A program made the position numbers and the translations under genes. Source: 13-2-20CM-66-19 sp963760225 (GTDB lineage: Bacteria > Pseudomonadota > Gammaproteobacteria > Steroidobacterales > Steroidobacteraceae). From it: DNA of 64,000 bases. The notes beneath the pieces were generated by a model that made no database searches, was not told where the DNA came from, and worked only from the letters and a program-made list of their open reading frames with translations. Location of the stretch: assembly GCA_963760225.1 (NCBI GenBank), contig CAVXCD010000003.1:1302001-1366000 (forward strand). The letters are read 5' to 3'. Shown here piece after piece: positions 43,632 through 51,841 of the stretch (position 1 is its first letter; each line of letters opens with the position of its first letter).

Positions 43632-44310
43632 CCCGGTTCTCGAAGCGCGCGCGGTCCATAAGAGCTTCCGCCAGGGGCCGGTCGTGCTGCCGGTGCTGCG
43701 CGGGGTGGCGCTCGCTGTGGTGCCGGGCGAGCGCCTCGCCATCGTCGGCGCTTCCGGCTCCGGTAAGACGACGCTGCTGCAGATCCTCGGCGGCCTCGAC
43801 CGTCCGAGCTCCGGCGAGGTGCGCATCGCCGGCCGCGACATACATGCCCTCGGTGAGCGCGAACGCGGCATGCTGCGCAACCACGCCCTCGGCTTCGTCT
43901 ACCAGTTCCATCACCTGCTGCCGGAGTTCTCGGCGCTCGAGAACGTCGCCATGCCGCTGCTGGTGCGGCATACGCCGGTGGCCGCCGCGCGCGCCGCCGC
44001 ACAGGCGCTGCTCGAGCGGGTGGGACTCGGTGAGCGCCTCACGCACCGGCCGCACCAGCTCTCCGGCGGCGAGCGTCAGCGGGCGGCGGTGGCGCGCGCG
44101 CTGGTGACCGCACCGAGCATCGTGCTGGCCGACGAGCCGACCGGCAATCTCGACGGCGCCAACGCCGCGAGCGTGTTCGCACTCATGCTCGAGCTCAACC
44201 GCGAGCGCGGTACCAGCCTCGTCGTGGTGACGCACGACCTGCGGCTGGCGCGCCGCATGGAGCGGGTCTACGAGCTCGAGGCGGGCGTGCTCACCGAGCG
44301 CGCTGACTAG
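43624..44310 (+). CDS. lolD: Lipoprotein-releasing ABC transporter ATP-binding protein LolD
   Basis: LolD powers lipoprotein release by LolCE. The 228-residue ATPase has Walker A GASGSGKTTLLQILGG, the Q-loop region FVYQFHHLLPEFSALENVAM, the signature LSGGERQRAAVARAL and Walker B IVLADEPTGNLD. The HHLLPEF stretch is characteristic of LolD. It overlaps the second permease by 8 bases. It converges on the DUF2062 gene, with 18 bases between the stops. Confidence 0.96.
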   Translation: MSDPVLEARAVHKSFRQGPVVLPVLRGVALAVVPGERLAIVGASGSGKTTLLQILGGLDRPSSGEVRIAGRDIHALGERERGMLRNHALGFVYQFHHLLPEFSALENVAMPLLVRHTPVAAARAAAQALLERVGLGERLTHRPHQLSGGERQRAAVARALVTAPSIVLADEPTGNLDGANAASVFALMLELNRERGTSLVVVTHDLRLARRMERVYELEAGVLTERAD

Positions 44311-44328
44311 GCTGGGCGGGGCGCCCGA

Positions 44329-44841
44329 TCAGGCAGCGGCGTGCCGCGTGCGGTAGCGGCTGCGTACCTGCCAGCGCCACACCAGCTCGAGCGACAGCCA
44401 GCCGAGCACCCCGGCGAGCAGCGCGCAGATGATGCAGCCGGCCACGAACGGCTGCCACACCGGCACCAGGCCGTGGCGGAACCAGTCCCAGGTCGGGTGG
44501 AACCTGAAGTGCTGCCGCGGCAGTTGCAGCGCGGCCGCGCCTACCCGGTAGGCAATGTAGTACACCGGCACCGCGGTAAACGGATTGACGACGAACGTGG
44601 TGCCGCAGATGACCGGGATGTTGAGCCGCCAGATCACCGCGATGGTAACGGCGAGCAGCAGGTGCACCGGCAGGGGCACGAAGCAGATCGCCAGTCCCGC
44701 ACCGAAGGCATAGGTCACCCCGCGGCGGTGCAGCGTCCACAGCAGCGGGTCGGCGATGCGGTCGCCGAACGGGCGCAGAAACCAGCGCCCACGCAGCGAG
44801 TGCGGAGCGGGGAACAGCTTCTTCAGCAGCCTGCGCGGCAT
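44329..44841 (-). CDS. DUF2062 family membrane protein
   Basis: A 170-residue protein with hydrophobic stretches in the middle (about residues 43-65 and 72-95) and near the end (about 130-155), and the DUF2062 landmarks FGDRIADPLLWTLHRRGV, AICFVPLPVHLLLAV, and VNPFTAVPVYYIAYRVG. The function is unknown; it is common near lolD and exbB in this group. The ATG at 44841 is preferred over an upstream ATG at 44925, because the added residues are not family-like. Confidence 0.85.
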   Translation of the reverse strand: MPRRLLKKLFPAPHSLRGRWFLRPFGDRIADPLLWTLHRRGVTYAFGAGLAICFVPLPVHLLLAVTIAVIWRLNIPVICGTTFVVNPFTAVPVYYIAYRVGAAALQLPRQHFRFHPTWDWFRHGLVPVWQPFVAGCIICALLAGVLGWLSLELVWRWQVRSRYRTRHAAA

Positions 44842-44984
44842 GGGGCCAAGGACTCTACCAGAAGCCCCGCTACGCGAAAGGTGCGCCGGGGCGCATCCTG
44901 CGACGTAGTTTCCTTGAGCGCGCATCGCCCTCCGGTATGATGCCGCCTTTGCGGCATCCTCGATGCTGCGGGGAAAGCTCTCGG

Positions 44985-45623
44985 ATGTGGGAAATAGTGC
45001 GGGCCGGCGGCCCGCTCATGTGGCCGATCATCCTGTGCTCGATCACGGCGGCCGCCATCATCCTCGAGCGGTTGTGGACGCTGCAGGACAAGCGCGTGCT
45101 GCCGCAGGAGCTGCCGCGCCGGGTGTGGCAGCTGATCGAGGCGAACCAGGTGAACGACAAGGTGATTGCCGCCCTCGAGCAGAACTCACCGCTCGGCCGG
45201 CTGCTCGCCACCGGGCTCGCCAACCGCCACCGCCCGCGCGAGATCCTCATGGAGCGTCTCGAGGACACCGGGCGCCACGTGGTGCACGAGCTCGAGCGCT
45301 TCATCAACACGCTCGGTACCATCGCCGGCGTGTCGCCGCTGCTCGGGCTGCTCGGCACCGTGACCGGCATCATCCGCGCCTTCAATGCCATCGAGGCGGG
45401 CGGCATGGGCGACCCGCGCGCGCTGTCGGGCGGCATTGCCGAGGCGCTCATCTGCACGGTCGCCGGCCTGTGCGTGGCGATTCCCGCGCTCATCTTCTAC
45501 CGCTACCTGCGCGGGCGGGTCGATGGCATCGTGGTCGAGATGGAGAAGCAGGCGATCCGCATGGCCGATGCGCTCGAGGCGGCGCAGGCGCGCGAGCGCG
45601 CCGCGCCCGCGGCGGTGGCTTGA
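44985..45623 (+). CDS. exbB: MotA/TolQ/ExbB proton channel family protein
   Basis: The 212-residue protein has three membrane helices: residues about 8-28 (GGPLMWPIILCSITAAAIIL), about 105-130 (GTIAGVSPLLGLLGTVTGII) and about 145-170 (GIAEALICTVAGLCVAIPAL). The second and third helices carry the family motifs. It works with the ExbD-type protein encoded 29 bases downstream, using proton flow to energise an outer-membrane or lipid-transport partner. The genes next to it (msbA, lpxK) suggest an envelope role. The start ATG 44985 replaces an upstream ATG that adds no family sequence. Confidence 0.92.
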   Translation: MWEIVRAGGPLMWPIILCSITAAAIILERLWTLQDKRVLPQELPRRVWQLIEANQVNDKVIAALEQNSPLGRLLATGLANRHRPREILMERLEDTGRHVVHELERFINTLGTIAGVSPLLGLLGTVTGIIRAFNAIEAGGMGDPRALSGGIAEALICTVAGLCVAIPALIFYRYLRGRVDGIVVEMEKQAIRMADALEAAQARERAAPAAVA

Positions 45624-45652
45624 GCGCCGGCAGGCGCTAAAGGAGCCCGCAG

Positions 45653-46084
45653 GTGAACCTCAAGCCGCGCCAGCACGAGGAGCCCGAGATCAACGTCGTC
45701 TCGCTGATCGACGTGGTGCTGCTGCTGGTGGTGTTCTTCATCCTCTCGAGCCGCTTCACCGACGAGGGGCGGCTGCGCGTGCGTCTGCCGTCGGCGAGCG
45801 CCGTGCCGCTCGAGAAGGTCGGCGGCGAGCCGCTGGTGGTGAGCGTCACGCAGCAGGGCAGCTACCTCGTGAATGAGCGCGAGCTGATCAATGCCAGCCC
45901 GGGGACGCTGCGCGCGGCGATTCTCAAGGCCACCGGCAGCGATCGCTCCGTGCGCGTCACGCTGCGCGCGGATGCACGCGCCACCCACCAGTCCGTCATC
46001 ACCGCCATGGACGTGCTCGGGCGCCTGGGGTTCGCCGAGGTGAACATCGCAACGGTCAAGGAAGAGCCGGCGGGCAAGCCTTGA
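45653..46084 (+). CDS. exbD: ExbD/TolR family biopolymer transport protein
   Basis: The 143-residue protein has a short cytosolic start, one membrane helix (about residues 15-33, INVVSLIDVVLLLVVFFIL) with the family aspartate (Asp in SLIDVV), and a periplasmic domain. The aspartate is thought to carry protons. It starts at GTG 45653, is likely translated with exbB, and its stop overlaps the TTG start of msbA. The periplasmic domain includes VRVTLRADARATHQSVITAM, typical of the family. Confidence 0.93.
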   Translation: MNLKPRQHEEPEINVVSLIDVVLLLVVFFILSSRFTDEGRLRVRLPSASAVPLEKVGGEPLVVSVTQQGSYLVNERELINASPGTLRAAILKATGSDRSVRVTLRADARATHQSVITAMDVLGRLGFAEVNIATVKEEPAGKP

Positions 46085-47877
46085 ACGACAGCCGCGGTCT
46101 GATCTCAGGCGCGCTCTTGACGCGCCCACCACCGAGCGCGCTGCGCGATTACCGACGCCTGCTGAGTTATCTCGCCCCTTATCGCGGGCGGTTCATTGTC
46201 GGCGTGCTCGGCGGGGTGTTGTTCTCCGCCACCATGACGAGCTTTGCGCTGTTGGCCAAGAAGTTCGGTGACACCGTGCTGGTGCATCCCGACCGGCGCG
46301 CGATCGTGTGGGTGCCGCTTGCGCTGGTGGCGCTGTTCATCCTGCGCGGCATCGGCGACTTCACCCAGACCTACTTCATGGGTTACGTCGGCCGGCGCAT
46401 CGTCAATCAGATACGCCGCGAAGTGTTTCGCCGCATCCTGATGCTGCCGATCGGCTACTTCGATCACAACGCCTCGGCGACGCTGTTGTCGCGCCTCACC
46501 TACAACACCGAGCAGATCGGCCAGGCGACCACCGATTCGGTCATCGTGGTGGTGCGCACCACGCTGACCATCGTCGGCTCGCTCGGCTTCCTGCTGTGGC
46601 TGAACTGGCGTCTGGCGCTGATCGCACTGATCCTCGGGCCGATCATTGCCTGGCTGGTGTCGGTCATCAACCGCTACTTCCGCCGCTATAGCCGCCGCAT
46701 CCAGGACTCGATGGGCGATGTCACACGCGTTGCCAAGGAGAGCTTCGAGGCGCCGCGCCTCATCAAGGTCTATAACGCCGAAGCGCACGTCAATCGGCAG
46801 TTCGATGCGGTCAACGACCACAACCTGCACTCGAACATGCGCCTGGTGCTGACCAAGGGTATCTCCAATCCGATCGTGCAGCTGGTCACCGCCCTCGGAG
46901 CGGCCTTCGTGCTGTCGATCGCGATCGCGGATGCCTACTACGGGCGCATGAGCGGCGGGGATCTGCTGGCCTTCATTACGGCGCTGGTGAGCATCGCGCA
47001 GCCGCTGCGCGAACTGGTCGGCGTTGCCGGCCCGCTGCAGCAGGGGATTGCGGCCGGCCAGAGTCTGTTCGAGCTGCTGGACGAGCCGATCGAGCCGCAG
47101 GGCGGCACGCTGCGCGCCGCGCGCGTGCGGGGCGAAGTGCAGTTCGATCACGTGTCGTTCTCCTACCCGGCAGGTGCCGAGGCGCGCGCCGGCGGGCGGC
47201 CGGCCGCCCTGACGGACGTCTCGCTCGCGGTCGCCGCGGGCGAGAGCCTGGCGATCGTCGGGCGCTCGGGCAGCGGCAAGTCGACGCTGGTCAACCTGCT
47301 GCCGCGCTTCTACGACGTTGCCGCGGGTGCGCTGCGCATCGATGGCAGCGACGTGCGCGACTACGAGCTCAAGAGCCTGCGCCAGCAGATCGCGGTGGTG
47401 AGCCAGGACGTCGTCCTGTTCGATGACACCATCCGTAACAACATCGCCTTCGGGCTCGACGTGCCCGACGCTGCCATCGAGCGTGCCGCGGAGGCAGCGC
47501 ACATTCTCGAGTTCATCCGCAGCCAGAGCGGCGGCCTCGATGCGCTGGTGGGCGATCGTGGCATGCTGCTCTCGGGCGGGCAGCGCCAGCGCATCGCGAT
47601 TGCGCGTGCCTTGCTGAAGGATGCGCCGATCCTGATCCTCGACGAGGCGACCTCGGCGCTCGACACCGAGGCCGAGCGCGCCATCCAGGCAGCGCTCGCG
47701 CAGCTTGTGCTCCATCGCACGACCTTCGTCATCGCGCACCGCCTGTCCACCGTGGAGCAGGCCGACCGCATCATCGTGCTCGACGCGGGACGCATCGCCG
47801 AGTCCGGCACGCACGCCGAGCTGCTCGCGCAGGGAGGTCTGTACGCCCAGCTCCATCGGCTGCAGTTCTCCGCCTGA
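46081..47877 (+). CDS. msbA: Lipid A export ATP-binding/permease protein MsbA
   Basis: MsbA flips lipid A-core across the inner membrane. The 598-residue protein joins a six-helix transmembrane domain (residues about 20-310) to an ABC ATPase: Walker A GRSGSGKSTLVNLLPRFY, Q-loop, signature LSGGQRQRIAIARALLKDAP and Walker B ILILDEATSALD. It begins at TTG 46081, overlapping the exbD stop. lpxK, which makes lipid A, follows directly, the usual msbA-lpxK pair. Confidence 0.96.
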   Translation: MNDSRGLISGALLTRPPPSALRDYRRLLSYLAPYRGRFIVGVLGGVLFSATMTSFALLAKKFGDTVLVHPDRRAIVWVPLALVALFILRGIGDFTQTYFMGYVGRRIVNQIRREVFRRILMLPIGYFDHNASATLLSRLTYNTEQIGQATTDSVIVVVRTTLTIVGSLGFLLWLNWRLALIALILGPIIAWLVSVINRYFRRYSRRIQDSMGDVTRVAKESFEAPRLIKVYNAEAHVNRQFDAVNDHNLHSNMRLVLTKGISNPIVQLVTALGAAFVLSIAIADAYYGRMSGGDLLAFITALVSIAQPLRELVGVAGPLQQGIAAGQSLFELLDEPIEPQGGTLRAARVRGEVQFDHVSFSYPAGAEARAGGRPAALTDVSLAVAAGESLAIVGRSGSGKSTLVNLLPRFYDVAAGALRIDGSDVRDYELKSLRQQIAVVSQDVVLFDDTIRNNIAFGLDVPDAAIERAAEAAHILEFIRSQSGGLDALVGDRGMLLSGGQRQRIAIARALLKDAPILILDEATSALDTEAERAIQAALAQLVLHRTTFVIAHRLSTVEQADRIIVLDAGRIAESGTHAELLAQGGLYAQLHRLQFSA

Positions 47878-47893
47878 AGCGCCCGCGGGTGGC

Positions 47894-48928
47894 GTGCAGC
47901 GGCGCCTCACCGGGCTGTGGTATGGCGATGGCGCGGGCGCGGCGTGGCTGCAGCCGCTCGCATCCGTCTATGGCGTGCTCGTCGGGCTGCGCCGTCGCGC
48001 CTACCGCGCCGGCTGGCTGCAGGCGCAGCGCGTCGGCCGGCCGGTGGTGGTAGTGGGCAATCTCACCGTGGGCGGCACCGGCAAGACGCCGCTCACCGTT
48101 TGGCTGGCACGCGAGCTCGCCGGCGTCGGCTTGCGCGCCGGCATCGTCTCGCGCGGCTACGGCGGCCGCAGTCACGGCGCGCCGCGGCCGGTGCACCCGG
48201 GCACTGACTGGCACGAGGTGGGCGATGAGGCGCTGATTCTCGCCCGCCGCAGCGGCTGTCCCACGATGGTCGGTGCGGACCGCGTGGCGGCGGCGCGCGC
48301 GCTGGCCGCGCAGGTGGAGGTGATTCTCGCCGACGACGGGCTGCAGCACCTGCGACTCGCGCGCGACTGCGAGATCGTGGTGATCGACGCGATGCGCGGC
48401 TTCGGCAACGGGCGGCTGCTGCCGGCCGGTCCGCTGCGCGAGCCGGCCGCGCGGCTGCTGCAGGCCGATGCGGTGGTGGTCAACGGCCGCAGCGAAGCCG
48501 GCGGCCCGGCGGCGGGGCTCGCGGCTGCGCCGCTCGGCATGGCGCTCGTCGCGCACGAAGCGGTCGCTATCGGCGGCCAGGCGGCGGCACGGCCGCTCGC
48601 GGATTTTCGCGGGCAGCGCGTGCACGCCGTCGCCGGCATCGGCAATCCGGCGCGCTTCTTCGCCTTGCTGCGCGCGCACGGGCTGGAGATCTGCGAGCAT
48701 CCCTTTCCCGATCATTACCCGCTGGCCCCCGCGCAGCTGCAGTTCGCCGATGAGGCGCCGGTGCTCATGACCGAGAAAGATGCCGTAAAATGCGCCTCGT
48801 TCGCCGACCCGCGGCTGTGGTACGTCCCGGTCGCCGCGCAACTCGCCGCGCACGATGCACGCGAGCTGCTGGCGCGCGTGCTGGCGAAGGTGCGCGGCGC
48901 TGCGCCGCAAGCGAAAGGTGGCGGTTGA
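47894..48928 (+). CDS. lpxK: Tetraacyldisaccharide 4'-kinase
   Basis: LpxK phosphorylates the 4' position of the lipid A disaccharide at the inner membrane. The 344-residue protein has a membrane-associated start, LASVYGVLVGLRRRAYRAGW, and Walker A VVVVGNLTVGGTGKTPLTVW, then SRGYGG, DEALILARRSGCPTMVGADR and ADDGLQHLRLARDCEIVVID. The likely start is GTG 47894, 16 bases after msbA; an earlier start is possible. Its stop codon overlaps the start of the Trm112 gene. Confidence 0.94.
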   Translation: MQRRLTGLWYGDGAGAAWLQPLASVYGVLVGLRRRAYRAGWLQAQRVGRPVVVVGNLTVGGTGKTPLTVWLARELAGVGLRAGIVSRGYGGRSHGAPRPVHPGTDWHEVGDEALILARRSGCPTMVGADRVAAARALAAQVEVILADDGLQHLRLARDCEIVVIDAMRGFGNGRLLPAGPLREPAARLLQADAVVVNGRSEAGGPAAGLAAAPLGMALVAHEAVAIGGQAAARPLADFRGQRVHAVAGIGNPARFFALLRAHGLEICEHPFPDHYPLAPAQLQFADEAPVLMTEKDAVKCASFADPRLWYVPVAAQLAAHDARELLARVLAKVRGAAPQAKGGG

Positions 48929-49116
48929 TGGACGCGCGTCTGCTCGAGATTCTCGCCTGCCCGGTATGCAAGGGAACGCTGCGGTATCACCGCGAGGCAC
49001 AGGTGCTGGTGTGTCGCATGGACCGCCTCGCCTACCCGATCCGCGATGCGGTTCCGGTCATGATGGAGGAGGAAGCCCGTCAGCTCACCGCGGACGATCC
49101 GCTGCTCGAGCGCTGA
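48928..49116 (+). CDS. Trm112 family protein
   Basis: A 62-residue protein with LLEILACPVCKGTLRYHR (two cysteines, Zn-like) and a second half LAYPIRDAVPVMMEEEARQL. It belongs to the Trm112/YcaR family. Eukaryotic Trm112 activates methyltransferases; the bacterial role is unknown, but the gene almost always lies between lpxK and kdsB, as here. The ATG 48928 overlaps the lpxK stop by one base and kdsB follows after one base. Confidence 0.9.
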   Translation: MDARLLEILACPVCKGTLRYHREAQVLVCRMDRLAYPIRDAVPVMMEEEARQLTADDPLLER

Positions 49117-49117
49117 A

Positions 49118-49906
49118 GTGGTGGCGCCGTCCGCCTGTCCGCCGTTTCGGGTCGTCATCCCGGCGCGCTTCGGCTCTACACGGCTGCCCGGCAAGGCGCT
49201 GCTGCCGATCCACGGCAAGCCGCTGGTGCAGTGGGTGTACGAGCGTGCCGCCGCGGCCGGTGCGCGCGAGGTGCTGCTCGCCACCGACGACGAGCGCATC
49301 GTGCGCGCCGCGCGCGCGTTCGGCGCCGAGGCGCTCATGACCGCTGCAACCCATCCGTCCGGAACCGACCGCATCGCCGAGGTGGCGCGGCAGCGCGGCT
49401 GGGCGGCCGATGACATCGTCATCAACCTGCAGGGCGATGAGCCGCTGATGCCGGCGGCGCTGCTCGCGCAGCTGGCGGCGCTGCTCGCTGCCACGCCGCA
49501 CGCCGACATCGGCACGCTCGCCACGCCCATCAACTCGGTGGCGGAGCTGCTCGATCCCAACATCGTCAAGGTGGTGTGCGATACCCGCGGGCGGGCGCTG
49601 TACTTCAGCCGTGCGCCGATCCCGTGGAATCGCGACGGCGCCCCGCCAGGGCTCGCTGTGCAAGGCGACTGCGGCGGTGCGCGGCGCCACCGCGGGATCT
49701 ACGCGTACCGCGTCGCAGCGCTCCTGCGCCTCGCGCAGCTGCCAGTGGCGCCGCTGGAAGTCCGCGAGCAGCTCGAGCAGCTGCGCGCGCTCGAGCATGG
49801 GCTGGTCATCTGCGTCGGCGAGGCGTGCGAGCCTCCCGGACCTGACGTGAACACCCCCGCAGATCTTGAGCGGGTCCGCGCCATGCTCGCGCCTGGGGCC
49901 TCCTGA
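49118..49906 (+). CDS. kdsB: 3-deoxy-manno-octulosonate cytidylyltransferase
   Basis: KdsB activates KDO with CTP to give CMP-KDO for lipopolysaccharide. The 262-residue protein has RVVIPARFGSTRLPGKALLP at the start, the metal-binding region DIVINLQGDEPLMP, SNLVKVV-like NIVKVVCDTRGRALYFSRAP and HRGIYAYRVA. The start is GTG 49118. Together with kdsA at 878 and pyrG at the window start, three steps around CMP-KDO are encoded here. In relatives the tyrosine phosphatase gene follows; here 3 kb of other DNA intervenes. Confidence 0.96.
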   Translation: MVAPSACPPFRVVIPARFGSTRLPGKALLPIHGKPLVQWVYERAAAAGAREVLLATDDERIVRAARAFGAEALMTAATHPSGTDRIAEVARQRGWAADDIVINLQGDEPLMPAALLAQLAALLAATPHADIGTLATPINSVAELLDPNIVKVVCDTRGRALYFSRAPIPWNRDGAPPGLAVQGDCGGARRHRGIYAYRVAALLRLAQLPVAPLEVREQLEQLRALEHGLVICVGEACEPPGPDVNTPADLERVRAMLAPGAS

Positions 49907-50128
49907 ACGGCTACACTTGCCCGCCCGTGCGCTGTGACCCGGGACGGGTAACAATTGTTCACAGTCGCTCGTGGGGGACGTTCCCGCAAGCCCTTTGTCA
50001 ACAGGAACTTACAGCGCCGCACGGACGTCCAAGACGGGGTCGATTGCCAAGCTTGAAGTGTCAACCGTGCGCCCGCACTCAGCGTTTTTGTGGGTACCGT
50101 TGCGCGCTATATTAAGTAGGGAACCTTG

Positions 50129-50719
50129 ATGAACAGATTCAACTCGATTCGCAGTGCCGCGCTCACCTGCGTCGCGCTGGCCGCTCTGACAGGCGTGCTC
50201 GCCGGCTGTGTCGCCGCGCCCCCACCGCGCCCGATGCCCCCGCCGCCCCCCTCGGCGCCGCCACCGAACGTGGACGTGTACGCCTATCCGCTGCATAACC
50301 AGCCGCCCGATCAGCAGGATCGCGACCACTACGAGTGCAGCACGTGGGCCACACAGCAGACCGGCTTTGATCCGAGCGCTCCGGGCGTGCCGCCGCACGA
50401 TCGGGTGCGGGTGGTGTCGGCCGGGCCGCCGCCGGGAACCAACACCGCCATTGGCGCGGTCGCCGGGGCAGTGCTGGGCGCCGTGATCGCCCCGCGCTGG
50501 CAGGCCGCACCCGCAGCGCTCGCCGGTGCAGTCGTCGGCGGCGCCATTGGCAGCACCGCCGATGCCGCCAACGCGCAGGCGAACGCGGCCAACTACGCCA
50601 ATGCGCAGGCCGCGGCGGCGCAGGATCGACGTGCCGCCGCCACGTACGAGCAGCAGGCCGCCAATTACCGGCGCGCGCTCGGCGCCTGCCTCGACGGGCG
50701 CGGCTACAGCGTCAAGTGA
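50129..50719 (+). CDS. Lipoprotein with glycine-zipper and YEC/GRGYSV-type motif (paralog of next gene)
   Basis: A 196-residue lipoprotein: signal peptide with a lipobox LAGC (about residues 24-27), a proline-rich stretch (about 31-47), then DVYAYPLHNQPPDQQDRDHY, ECSTWATQQTGFDP, a glycine-zipper segment (GAVAGAVLGAVIAP and GAVVGGAIGS), an alanine-rich linker, and the end YRRALGACLDGRGYSVK. The two motif blocks, DVYxYP to QTGxDP and ACLxGRGYSV, are shared with the next gene; here the zipper is inserted between them. The start ATG 50129 is chosen over TTG 50126. A TATATT element lies at 50107. Function unknown. Confidence 0.8.
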   Translation: MNRFNSIRSAALTCVALAALTGVLAGCVAAPPPRPMPPPPPSAPPPNVDVYAYPLHNQPPDQQDRDHYECSTWATQQTGFDPSAPGVPPHDRVRVVSAGPPPGTNTAIGAVAGAVLGAVIAPRWQAAPAALAGAVVGGAIGSTADAANAQANAANYANAQAAAAQDRRAAATYEQQAANYRRALGACLDGRGYSVK

Positions 50720-50739
50720 GGAGCGTGAAGGTGACACCC

Positions 50740-51390
50740 ATGAAGCGCAACATTGCACCCCTGTGTGGCGCCCTGGCGGCGCTGATGCTGGTAGCGGCGA
50801 GTGCCGAAGCGCAGATGCCGCGCGGTCAGCATTACGACTCACGCTACAGCCACAATCACTACTACGCGAACCGCGGCGCGTACTTCGGCGCCGTGCCGGG
50901 CCGGCCGTACGCGCTGGCGGGCGGACGCTACTACTACTCGGGCGGCGTGTGGTATGGGCGCCGTGGCCCGGGATTCGTCGTGATCGGGCCGCCGCTCGGC
51001 GTGTTCGTGCCGGTGCTGCCGCCTTACTACACCACGGTGTGGGTGGGTGGCGTGCCGTATTACTACGCCAACGACACGTACTACACGTGGGACCCGGCGC
51101 AGAACGGCTACGAAACAGTGGCGCCGCCGGATGCAGCGCCGGACGCCGCACCCGCGACGACGCAGCCGCCGCCGAGCGATGACGTGTACATCTATCCGCA
51201 GAACGGACAGTCGGCCGAGCAGCAGTCGAACGACAAGTACGAGTGCCACAAGTGGGCCAACTCGCAGACCGGCTACGACCCGACGCAGTCCTCAGGCGGT
51301 GTATCGCCGGACGAGGCTGCGGAGAAGCGGGCGGGCTACCAGCGCGCCATGCGCGCCTGTCTCGAGGGACGCGGCTACAGCGTGAGGTAG
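50740..51390 (+). CDS. DUF6515-like secreted protein sharing the motif with the previous gene
   Basis: A protein of about 216 residues with a signal peptide (residues about 1-25, ending AEA), then a tyrosine/glycine-rich region (RYSHNHYYANRGAYFGAVPG, ALAGGRYYYSGGVWYGRRGP) and PPYYTTVWVGGVPYYYANDT, which are typical of DUF6515-type secreted proteins. The C-terminal part is DDVYIYPQNGQSAEQQSNDK, YECHKWANSQTGYDP and RACLEGRGYSVR, paralogous to the end of the preceding lipoprotein. The start ATG 50740 is preferred. It follows 20 bases after the lipoprotein gene, so the two are probably co-transcribed. Function unknown. Confidence 0.8.
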   Translation: MKRNIAPLCGALAALMLVAASAEAQMPRGQHYDSRYSHNHYYANRGAYFGAVPGRPYALAGGRYYYSGGVWYGRRGPGFVVIGPPLGVFVPVLPPYYTTVWVGGVPYYYANDTYYTWDPAQNGYETVAPPDAAPDAAPATTQPPPSDDVYIYPQNGQSAEQQSNDKYECHKWANSQTGYDPTQSSGGVSPDEAAEKRAGYQRAMRACLEGRGYSVR

Positions 51391-51404
51391 TCGGGCCGCT
51401 GCGT

Positions 51405-51563
51405 TCAGCTGCGGAAGTAGCTTCCGCGTTCGAGGTCGGCGAGCAGCGTGGGCTGCGCTGGACGCCACTCGAGGCGCTCCCGGGTCAGCCTGCTCGAGGC
51501 CGGGCAATCGAGCGTGGCGAAGTGCGCAAACCAGGCGAAGTGAGCGGCTGCCTCCTCGGCTGA
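51405..51563 (-). pseudogene. C-terminal fragment of an SDR/epimerase-family gene
   Basis: Only about 53 codons remain: SAEEAAAHFAWFAHFATLDC followed by PASSRLTRERLEWRPAQPTL and LADLERGSYFRS, then a stop. This is the conserved C-terminal end of a group of NAD(P)-dependent epimerase/dehydrogenase (SDR) proteins. Upstream of it the frame stays open but is not like the family, so most of the gene is missing. The remnant lies next to AT-richer DNA and an orphan gene, pointing to a past rearrangement. Confidence 0.65.
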
Positions 51564-51841
51564 TTTGGCGATGGTGGGTGCTGGATTTGAGGGCTTTAGG
51601 CTGGCTGAGTTTGGGGGCCTTGGCTGTTGGGCTCGGATTTGCTCGCCACACGCACCGCTTATTCGCGGGCGCTTTAGCGGCAATACGCTCTCCCCAACAT
51701 CTTCGGTGAAACCGATGCCGCGGCGTCCGGGCCGCGTCGGGTTCAAGAGCTCGTGGATTGCCGAGAGGTTTGCGGCGATCCGATATAAGAGTGCAATTCG
51801 CCTGCCTCGGCAGCGGAGCCGAAACACCGGCAGGGGCGTGT
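51564..51841. other. AT-richer non-coding stretch between the SDR fragment and the orphan secreted gene
   Basis: No gene could be supported here on either strand. The base composition is noticeably less GC-rich than the housekeeping genes on each side, with stretches such as GGATTTGAGGGCTTTAGGC near 51583. The region may be the degenerate remainder of the SDR-family gene or imported DNA. Confidence 0.4.

Noticed and set aside
44841..44925. Upstream start for the DUF2062 gene
   Set aside because: The extra 28 residues have no family similarity and would overlap the likely promoter region.
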